A stretch of DNA of 5,750 bases, from the NCBI GenBank assembly GCA_949293065.1, contig CASFBV010000041.1, positions 1-5,750 on the forward strand. Direction: 5' to 3'. Under the pieces are notes generated by a model. That model searched no databases. It was not told the DNA's origin and worked only from the letters and a program-made list of their open reading frames with translations. The position numbers and the translations under genes are program-made. Of this stretch, positions 1 to 5,750 are shown one piece after another (the stretch's first letter is position 1; each line of letters starts with the position of its first letter). Origin of the DNA: an uncultured Mycoplasma sp. (lineage in GTDB: Bacteria > Bacillota_I > Bacilli_A > Mycoplasmatales > Metamycoplasmataceae).

Positions 1-7
1 GGGGGGG
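1..7. repeat. Run of seven G at the window edge
   Basis: The first seven bases are all G, which is striking in such AT-rich DNA. The run lies directly before an ATG at 9 and is in frame with the open frame that follows. It may be longer outside the window. It could be a real homopolymer at the start of the gene, where length changes would shift the frame or alter the leader, or a read or assembly artefact if this is a contig end. The sequence does not decide between these. Confidence 0.5.
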
Positions 8-8
8 A

Positions 9-698
9 ATGACTATTTTAGAATGTCTTTCATCTAATCTTGAAAAAGCTTCAAATACAAATTTAGATGTTAATAAATGAACATATATTGGTTTTCCTAT
101 TCTTTTTTTAGTATGTGCCGTTCTTTCTTGTGTTTGATTTGGAATATCATTTGGAAAGAAAAAATTATCTTCAGGTATTACAGTATCTTGATTGTCATTG
201 AACATAATTTTTTTAGCTCTTTCATTATATTTATTAATAATAGGTTTGGTTGCTATTTATCATAGTAATTTTCCTTATAGTAAATATAATTTTTTAGATT
301 GAATTGGATATCATGCTTTTGGTATTGAAAAGAATTCCTGAGTAATATTGTTAATTTTATTATTTGTGTTTTTATTAACTATTTTCATTTTGAAATTAAT
401 AAATGATCAAAGTGTTCAGGCAAAAAGAATTAATGAATTAAATAGAAATCTTGCAATATTAAAAGGTAAAATTGCTGTAGAAATTAATGAATTAAATTTT
501 GATACATCTGAGCTTTCTGTTGATGAGTTGAAATATTTATTAGATGAACAACTTGAGAAAGAGAAATTAAAAGCTAAATATAAAAATAAATTGGAAAGAA
601 TTTCTTCAAAAACAGGAACAACATCAATAGATATTAATACTAAAACACTTTTGAATATAGATGATACAGATAAAAATAATAAAGGAAAATTAAATTAA
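9..698 (+). CDS. Membrane protein of unknown function with charged helical C-terminal tail (5' end uncertain)
   Basis: With TGA read as Trp (codons at 78, 135, 189, 300 and 339) the frame is open from the window edge to TAA 696-698, giving 229 residues from the ATG at 9. Three hydrophobic stretches at about residues 26-46, 62-82 and 111-131 look like membrane helices. They are followed by roughly 100 hydrophilic residues rich in Lys, Glu and Asn; the part at about 135-190 has the spacing of an amphipathic helix or coiled coil. No catalytic motif is visible and I do not recognise the family with certainty. The frame stays open upstream to the edge, and the G run just before the ATG is badly placed for a Shine-Dalgarno site, so the real start may lie outside the window. 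Without TGA as Trp only a fragment from about 348 would be seen. It lies 13 nt before gatC, so it is probably cotranscribed with the amidotransferase genes, but this does not by itself give it a role in tRNA charging. Confidence 0.8.
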
Positions 699-699
699 T

Positions 700-706
700 A
701 AAGGAG
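700..706 (+). promoter_or_regulatory. Ribosome binding site of gatC
   Basis: AAAGGAG lies just after the stop of the membrane-protein gene and 5 nt before the ATG at 712. It is a strong match to the anti-Shine-Dalgarno sequence and fixes the gatC start. Confidence 0.8.
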
Positions 707-711
707 TAAAT

Positions 712-1008
712 ATGTCAAAATTATCAGAAGAAGATTTTATTAAATTAGCAAATAAGATTTACATAAGTCCAGATAAAAAAACATTGGAATATTTAAAAGT
801 GGAATATAACGAAATAAATGAGGGACTTGAAAAATTGAAATTGATCGATATTGAAGGGGTTGAACCGCTAACAAGAATTTCAAAAAACATCAATTTTTTG
901 AGAGAAGATATTGTTGATGAATCAATTAAATTAGAAAAACAAGTAGCCCTTAATAATGCAAAAGAAAAAGATAATAATTTTATTATTATGAAAAGGATAT
1001 TGAAATAA
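712..1008 (+). CDS. gatC: Glu-tRNA(Gln) amidotransferase subunit C
   Basis: GatC is the small helical subunit that wraps around GatA and GatB and stabilises the complex that amidates Glu-tRNA(Gln); it has no active site of its own. The 98-residue length is normal for the family. The family pattern is clear: an N-terminal LSEEDFIKLANKIYIS helix start (residues 4-19), the IEGVEPL turn in the middle (about 47-53), then NFLRED (about 61-66) and the ALNNAKEKD segment (about 79-87). The usual short C-terminal motif containing VP is replaced by a hydrophobic and basic end, FIIMKRILK. The start is supported by the AAAGGAG site. The stop TAA shares its last A with the ATG of gatA, so the two are probably translationally coupled and made in matched amounts. 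Confidence 0.93.
   Translation: MSKLSEEDFIKLANKIYISPDKKTLEYLKVEYNEINEGLEKLKLIDIEGVEPLTRISKNINFLREDIVDESIKLEKQVALNNAKEKDNNFIIMKRILK
991..997 (+). promoter_or_regulatory. Ribosome binding site of gatA, inside gatC
   Basis: AAAAGGA lies within the last codons of gatC, 10 nt before the gatA ATG at 1008. It is weaker and farther away than the gatC and gatB sites. Together with the TAATG overlap this suggests that ribosomes finishing gatC help to start gatA. Confidence 0.5.
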
Positions 1009-2327
1009 TGTTTTTAAATAAAGGTAATTTTAATCAAGCTATTAAAGAATTAAAAAATAATAGTAATAATGCAGTTGCTACTGTTTTTGGTAATCAGAAC
1101 CCAAATAATAAAGGAACACTTTCAAATGTTACTTTTACATTAAAAAATAACTATGCTAAAAAATTTGATACAACTGATGGTTCTTCATATTTATTAGAAG
1201 GTTTTAATCCATGATATAATGCAACTATTGTTGATAAATTATTTAAATCAGGAGCAACATTAGTTGCAACAACTAATTTAGATGAATTTGGATTAGGTGG
1301 AACTGGTGAATATTCTAATTATGGATTGATAATGAATCCATTGAATAAGGATTATTATGTAGGTGGTTCATCGTCAGGAGCAGCAGCAACATTTACAAAA
1401 AATATTGGATTTGCTATTGGTTCAGATACAGGAGACTCTGTAAGATTACCAGCATCAAATATTGGTGCTGTAGGTTTTAAACCATCATATGGAGCTGTTT
1501 CAAGATATGGTTTGTTTGCTTATTCTTCCTCATTAGATACTGTTTCTTGATTTACTCATAATGTAAATGATTCTATTATTTTGTCACAAGTTCTTTTTGG
1601 TAAAGATAAATTAGATTTAACATCAACAGATGTGAAAATAGATAATGTAAAAATTAAAAAACCTAAGAAAGTTGCTTATTTGAATTGTTTTGATTTAATT
1701 GAAGATTATGTCGAAGATTCATATAAAGAACTAATTAAAACATTGAGAAATGAAAATATAGAAGTTGTGGAGATTAAACCTGATAAACAGTTATTAGATG
1801 CAATTAAAATAGTTTATGAAATTATTTCATTTTCAGAAGCATCATCTAATTTATCTAATTTGACAGGTGTAGGATTTGGTCAAAGAATTGAAGGAAAAAA
1901 TTGAGAAGAAACTTTTAAAAATACAAGAAGCTATGGTTTTGGTTTAATGGTTCAGAGACGTTTAGCATTAGGTTCATTTTATTTAGAACAACAAAATCAA
2001 GAAGAATATTTTATTAGAGCTCAAAAAGTTCGTAGATTAATTTCAAATTGATTTAATAAAATCTATGATGAATTTGATATTTTAATTTATCCTTCTTCAC
2101 CAAGAATTGCCCCTAAAAAAGATGATGAAAAAACAAATAAATATGGATTTATGTCATATATTTTAACTGCTTCTAATTTGGTAGGAAATCCATCTATAAA
2201 TATGAAATTAGGTGAATTTAATAAAATGCCATTTAATATTTCTATAGATTCTAAAATTTATTCTGATGAAAAATTACTTTCTTATGCTTTATATATAGAG
2301 AAAAAAATAGGAGAAAATAATGATTAG
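1008..2327 (+). CDS. gatA: Glu-tRNA(Gln) amidotransferase subunit A (amidase)
   Basis: GatA hydrolyses glutamine to release ammonia, which is channelled to GatB to convert Glu-tRNA(Gln) to Gln-tRNA(Gln). The frame is 439 residues with TGA Trp codons at 1212, 1548, 1902 and 2049; standard-code reading would cut it into pieces. The amidase signature is present: a likely catalytic Lys46 in FTLKNNYA, a GGSSSGAAA loop (119-127) with the cis-Ser near 121, GSDTGDSVR (138-146) with the likely nucleophile Ser144, and GFKPSYGAVSRYGLFAYSSSLD just after. Two departures from the usual pattern are visible: KDN around the lysine is KNN, and TGGS is TGDS. Compared with about 485 residues in typical bacteria, the N-terminus before the catalytic Lys is about 30 residues shorter, yet the ATG is well supported by the 1-nt overlap with gatC. 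The end overlaps gatB by 8 nt, indicating coupling. The core signature makes the assignment firm. Confidence 0.95.
2309..2314 (+). promoter_or_regulatory. Ribosome binding site of gatB, inside gatA
   Basis: AGGAGA lies in the last codons of gatA, 5 nt before the ATG at 2320. It is a strong site and fixes the gatB start inside the 8-nt gene overlap. Confidence 0.75.
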
Positions 2328-3735
2328 AAATTTTGAGGTTATTATAGGTATAGAGATTCATTTAGAATTGAATACAAAAACAAAGATGTTTAGTGCTATG
2401 GCAAATGATTTTAATCATGAGCCAAATACATTAATTTCTCCTATTGATTTAGGTTATCCAGGAACACTTCCAACCGTCAATAAAGAAGCTGTTATTAAAG
2501 CTATTAAATTAGCAAAAGCATTAGAAATGAAAATAGATAATGAATTACATTTTGATCGTAAAAACTATTTTTATACAGATTTACCTAAGGGATATCAAAT
2601 AACTCAGCAATTTAGACCAATTGGTAAAGATGGGATTATTAAAATAAATGTAAATGGTGTTGAAAAAAATATTAGAGTGGAGAGAATTCATTTAGAAGAA
2701 GACACAGCAAAACAAACACACGAATCTAAGAATACATTTATTGATTATAATCGAGCTGGTGTTCCTTTAATAGAAATTGTTTCTCATCCTGATATAAGAT
2801 CAAAAGAAGAAGCTGTTAAATATGTTGATTCTATTAGAGAAATTGCAACTTTTTTAGGTATTTCTAATGCAATTATGGCTGAAGGGTCATTAAGAGCAGA
2901 TATTAATTTATCATTAAGAATGTTGGGTACAAAAGATTTTGGAACAAAAGTTGAAATCAAAAATTTAAATTCCTTAAATAATATTAAAACAGCTATTGAA
3001 TATGAAACAGAATTACAAATTCAAAAAATTATTTCAGGACAAGAAATCTTACAAGAAACAAAAAGATTCGATGAAGTATCACAACAAACAATCTCATTAA
3101 GAACAAAAACAAATGCTATTGATTATAAATATTTTCCAGATCCAAATATTCCGATAATTGAATTAGATAAAAAATGAATTGATTCTATAAAAATTGGCGA
3201 ATTGCCAAATGAAATGAGAAAACGTTATTTAGATTTAAATATTCCTGAAAATTTTGTAGAACAAATTGTTTCTAATTTAGAGTATTCTAAATTTATTGAT
3301 AGTATTAAATTTGATGATATCAATCAAGTTGTAAAAATTTTCTTTTCAGAAATTCTTCCTTTAGAAAAAAAACTAAATAAAAGTTTAAATGAATTAAATA
3401 TTAAAACTTCTAATATTGAAAAATGTTTATGATTATTAGATTCAGGTGATATATCTGGAAAACAATTAAAATCCATTATTCCTTTACTTGTTGATTTTAA
3501 AGGATCATTAGAAAAATTAATTGAGGATAATGGATTCAAATTGATATCTGATGAAAAAACAATTAGATCATGGATTGATATAATTAAAAAACAAAATCCT
3601 AATTTATTAAATGATTATAGAGAAAAAGAAGATGCGACAATAAAGTTTGTAGCTGGCGAAATTATGAAAATTTCAAAAGGACAAGCAAATCCAAAAGTTG
3701 TAATTGAACTTATTAAGAAATCGTTAGGAGAATAA
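2320..3735 (+). CDS. gatB: Glu-tRNA(Gln) amidotransferase subunit B
   Basis: GatB binds the misacylated tRNA, activates the glutamyl carboxylate with ATP and transfers the ammonia made by GatA. The 471-residue length is normal for the family. TGA Trp codons occur at 3175 and 3430, and the only TGG Trp of the window is at 3571. Family motifs in order: IGIEIHLEL (9-17; the Glu and His are the usual metal ligands), GYPGTLPTVN, DRKNYFYTDLPKGYQI, HLEEDTAKQTH (124-134), DYNRAGVPLIEIVSHPD (about 142-158, with Glu152), EGSLRADINLSLR, GTKVEIKNLNSL, and the DYKYFPDPN end of the cradle domain. A helical domain follows, then a YqeY-like tRNA-binding tail ending in GEIMKISKGQANPKVV. Small departures are Ala for the common Cys in SLRCD, and KT where the family usually has KE before the DYxYFP motif. 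It overlaps gatA by 8 nt and ends 4 nt before the YihY-family gene. Confidence 0.96.
3726..3731 (+). promoter_or_regulatory. Ribosome binding site of the YihY-family gene, inside gatB
   Basis: AGGAGA overlaps the last codons of gatB and lies 8 nt before the ATG at 3740. It supports this ATG as the start and shows that the translation signal is intact although the gene is interrupted downstream. Confidence 0.7.
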
Positions 3736-3739
3736 TTTA

Positions 3740-4822
3740 ATGAAAAGGAATAAGATTGATTCGGGTTGAAATGCTGTTCCTAACAAGAAAAGTGAATTTC
3801 AAAAAACAAAAGTTTCTTGAACGGAAAAATATGAAATAAAACACTATAAAGAAAATACAGTTGTTTCAAAAATAATAAAATCTATTATTAGATTTTCATT
3901 ATTCTTTTCTTTTAACCGAAAAAATCTTTCTAAATCAAAAATCAATTCAACAGTTAATAATACCTATGAAAAACTTTCATCAAGTACTTTTAAATTTATT
4001 CCATCATCTGAAGCATTATAATTATTTTTATCGGTTATTCCTGTTTTTATTATTGTTATGTCTATTACAGCAGCATTTAATGACTCGTGATATCTTTCTC
4101 TATCAAATGAATTTTTACCTCAGTTGATTCCTGGTATCCAAAATATGTTTACAAAAAATTTAGATTTAAAATCATCAAATATTGTATTTATTGTATTATT
4201 CATAGCTTCATCAATATGATTTGCATCAAAAGGTATAAATAAATTTAGAGATTCATTTTCAGAATTATATGGTTATGATGATAAGAAAAATTTCATTGTA
4301 AAAAGATTAAAATCAATTTTAATTGTTGTTTTTATATCACTATATTTTTCATTAGTTGCCATAGCTTGAACGCCATTAATGCAAGTAGTTAAAAATAATA
4401 TAACAAATCATGTGACATATGAATTTTTATTCTATTTTATTTCATTTATATATATAGTAATCTTTGGATATATAGGAATAGGATTATTATTTAAATATAT
4501 TTCACCTATTAGGCTAAAATGATCATATTTAAATTTAGGGATTTTAACTTCTTTAATTCCAATTGTTTTATTCTTGTTATTGTTTTCAACTATCTGTAAA
4601 TTCTTGAATTATGAAAAATTTGGAGCTATTGGGTCATTTTTATATTTAATCTTATTTATGCTTTATATTTCATATTTTTTACATGCCGGAATTATTATAA
4701 ATGCATCTTATTATAGAACAAATGTCTTGCAAAATGTTGTTGTTAAAAAATCATTGATTTCTAAAAAAATCATTGTGTTCTTTAAAAATATTTGACATAA
4801 AATTAGGTTTTATCGTCATTAA
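3740..4822 (+). pseudogene. YihY/BrkB-family membrane protein gene interrupted by an in-frame TAA
   Basis: Reading TGA as Trp (3767, 3818, 4088, 4217, 4367, 4520, 4793), one frame runs from ATG 3740 to TAA 4820-4822 for 360 codons, broken once by TAA at codon 94 (4019-4021). Before the stop is a 93-residue basic, hydrophilic N-terminal region. After it come about six membrane segments and the family marks: LFLSVIPVFIIVM in the first helix, FIASSIWFASKGINKFRDSF in the second, and YEKFGAIGSFLYLILFML followed by HAGIIINASYY near the end. YihY/BrkB proteins are integral membrane proteins, often annotated as ribonuclease BN by mistake; their role is unclear. In relatives the broken position follows Ala-Leu and is commonly aromatic, so a Tyr codon (TAT or TAC) changed to TAA is the simplest explanation. 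A restart at ATG 4058 would begin inside the first helix and has no visible ribosome site. It is the last gene of the gat cluster. A sequencing error is the main alternative to true loss. Confidence 0.8.
4019..4021 (+). other. In-frame nonsense codon TAA in the YihY-family gene
   Basis: The frame is identical before and after this codon, and recognisable family sequence continues without loss, so this is a substitution rather than a frameshift. TAA is a stop in the mollicute code; only TGA is reassigned. No second in-frame stop is seen before 4820, so the change appears recent or is an error. Confidence 0.85.
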
Positions 4823-5223
4823 TTATCTCTAATTTCTAGTTCAATTTTTATTTCTGTAAAATGATCAAATTTTTCATTAGCTGAAATTAAATATTTAAAA
4901 TAAAAATAGTTATTTTCAATTTTTGCTTCCATTAATTTAGAATAAATTGATACTGTTATTTTAACTTCTGGAAATTCAATGATATTTTTTGTGATTTCAT
5001 TTTTCTTGCATTCTAAATTAATTTCTTTTGACTCTATCTTTAAAGATGAATCATTGAAAATAAATTTATTTTTAATTATTTTATTTTCTCTTTCTTCATC
5101 AAATTCAATTGAAATATTTTCTTCATTTTCATTTTTAGAAATTAATTTAGCAACAGTATCAACTACAACAGTTTCTTTTTCCTCAAAATTTTCTTTTTTA
5201 GTACTTTTGAATTTGACATTCAT
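4819..5223 (-). CDS. Hypothetical protein, possibly DUF1934/YwiB-like
   Basis: This is a 134-residue acidic and lysine-rich protein with no signal peptide and no membrane segment, so probably cytosolic. It has no Trp codons. Much of it alternates hydrophobic and polar residues, as in beta-strands. The C-terminal third, from FPEVKITVSIY (about residues 87-97) through YFYFKYLIS to the closing EIKIELEI strand, follows the order of strands seen at the end of DUF1934 (YwiB) calycin-like barrel proteins. This is pattern-level similarity from memory and should be treated as tentative. The ATG at 5223-5221 overlaps the gltX stop by 1 nt (TAATG), and the upstream ribosome site is poor (AAAGG and TTAGG inside the gltX end), so translation is probably coupled to gltX. 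The stop codon lies in a TTAA shared with the stop of the convergent YihY-family gene. Codon use resembles that of its neighbours and there is no sign of transfer. Confidence 0.8.
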   Translation of the reverse strand: MNVKFKSTKKENFEEKETVVVDTVAKLISKNENEENISIEFDEERENKIIKNKFIFNDSSLKIESKEINLECKKNEITKNIIEFPEVKITVSIYSKLMEAKIENNYFYFKYLISANEKFDHFTEIKIELEIRDN

Positions 5224-5750
5224 TATTTAATACCTAACCTTTTGTATATTTTTTCTTTTCCAAATAAATAAATGCATTTAGCTAATTCTGGTCCGTGTTC
5301 CATGTTTGTTGCAGCTATTCTAATAGGCATAAATAGGTTTTTTCCATTTTCCTTCGAAAGTTCTTTTGTTTTGTTTATGGCATTTTGAATGTTTTCAATA
5401 GTGAATTCAACATTTGAAAGCTGTTTAATAAATTCATTAACCACATAACTTCCATCATTAATGTAATTTGGAAGATCTTGATTAAAAATTTCAAGATTAT
5501 TTTGAATTTCCTGAATTGTTGAACAATTTTGTTTGTATGTTTCAACAAATATTTTTTTTCATTCATCACTTACACCATTATTAAATCTTAATTTATTAAC
5601 AATAAAATCATTACTTTGTGTTTTCATATATTGTTTTGAAAATCAATTCATCTTTACAATATCAAACTTAGATGGAGATTTTGATAATCTTTTATAGTCA
5701 AAATCTTTAATTAATTCATTTATTGACATTATTTCCTTTGATGTTTCAGA
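5223..5750 (-). CDS. gltX: Glutamyl-tRNA synthetase, C-terminal part (runs off the window)
   Basis: Only the last 175 residues are in the window; the catalytic Rossmann domain with its HIGH and KMSKS motifs lies beyond 5750. The visible part is the helical anticodon-binding domain of class I GluRS. It has SPSKFDIVKMNWFSKQYM near the window edge, matching the family pattern around SPAxFDxxKLxWMNxxY, and near the end FMPIRIAATNMEHGPEL then LFGKEKIYKRLGIK, matching the conserved RxAxTGxxHGPEL and final xRL pattern. TGA Trp codons are at 5561-5559 and 5645-5643. Standard-code reading would begin at GTG 5444, which is an artefact. GluRS charges tRNA(Glu); in organisms without GlnRS it also misacylates tRNA(Gln), producing the substrate of the GatCAB complex encoded a little over 1 kb away on the other strand. 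Whether this enzyme is non-discriminating is inferred from that pairing, not seen in the sequence. Confidence 0.93.

Noticed and set aside
77..265. Plus-strand open frame of 62 codons at the left end
   Set aside because: It is an alternative frame within the membrane-protein gene, which is continuous when TGA is read as Trp.
1212..2051. Apparent fragmentation of gatA by several stop codons
   Set aside because: All internal stops are TGA at plausible Trp positions, and no TAA or TAG occurs before 2325, so gatA is intact under genetic code 4.
3324..3539. Minus-strand open frame of 71 codons inside gatB
   Set aside because: It is antisense to well-conserved GatB sequence and has no family resemblance or ribosome site; it is a shadow frame.
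4017..4022. Perfect TATAAT hexamer overlapping the nonsense codon, as a possible new promoter for the downstream half of the YihY-family gene
   Set aside because: There is no -35 box at the right distance, no extended -10 and no ribosome site before the next ATG at 4058. Such hexamers are expected by chance in DNA this AT-rich.
4800..4835. Inverted repeat (7-bp arms at 4800-4806 and 4829-4835) as a terminator between the convergent genes
   Set aside because: The stem is short and AT-rich with a 22-nt loop and no following T run on either strand, so it is unlikely to be a functional terminator.
4979..5230. Plus-strand open frame of 83 codons, hydrophobic
   Set aside because: It is antisense to the 134-residue gene. 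Its Phe, Ser and Leu-rich make-up is what the reverse complement of a Lys and Glu-rich AT-biased gene gives.
5375..5569. Minus-strand open frame of 64 codons overlapping gltX
   Set aside because: It lies in a different frame within the recognisable GluRS anticodon-binding domain and has no support of its own.
1..5750. Mobile element, CRISPR array, defence system or RNA gene
   Set aside because: No transposase or recombinase, no regularly spaced repeats and no tRNA-like cloverleaf were seen. Almost all of the window is accounted for by protein genes of housekeeping type.

Overview
The window comes from a mollicute (Mycoplasma, Mesoplasma or Spiroplasma-like) that reads UGA as tryptophan. The DNA is very AT-rich and densely packed. 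Standard-code reading breaks several recognisable housekeeping genes at in-frame TGA codons, and reading TGA as Trp restores them. By my count 20 Trp codons in the genes are TGA and one is TGG (3571-3573, in gatB). I cannot assign genus or species from the sequence alone.

Plus strand, 1-4822: one tight head-to-tail gene cluster. It starts with a membrane protein of unknown function (three membrane segments plus a charged helical tail; its true start may lie before the window). Next come gatC, gatA and gatB, the three subunits of the Glu-tRNA(Gln) amidotransferase. The last gene belongs to the YihY/BrkB membrane-protein family. Gaps are 4-13 nt, or the genes overlap (gatC/gatA by 1 nt, gatA/gatB by 8 nt), so a single transcript with translational coupling is likely. 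Its promoter is not in the window.

Minus strand, 5750-4819: the C-terminal 175 residues of glutamyl-tRNA synthetase (gltX) run off the right edge. A 134-residue protein follows, overlapping gltX by 1 nt; it may be a DUF1934/YwiB-like beta-barrel protein. The two transcription units converge, and their stop codons share one TTAA, with no intergenic space and no convincing terminator hairpin.

Functionally the window is about glutamine decoding. GltX supplies Glu-tRNA (in organisms without GlnRS also the mischarged Glu-tRNA(Gln)), and GatCAB converts the mischarged species to Gln-tRNA(Gln).

The most notable observation is an in-frame TAA at 4019-4021 in the YihY-family gene. The reading frame is the same on both sides, and the stop falls at the beginning of the first membrane helix. 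This looks like a single-base nonsense change (or a sequencing error) that turns the gene into a pseudogene. I see no mobile element, CRISPR array, RNA gene or evidence of a new biological system. No stretch over 300 bases lacks a gene.
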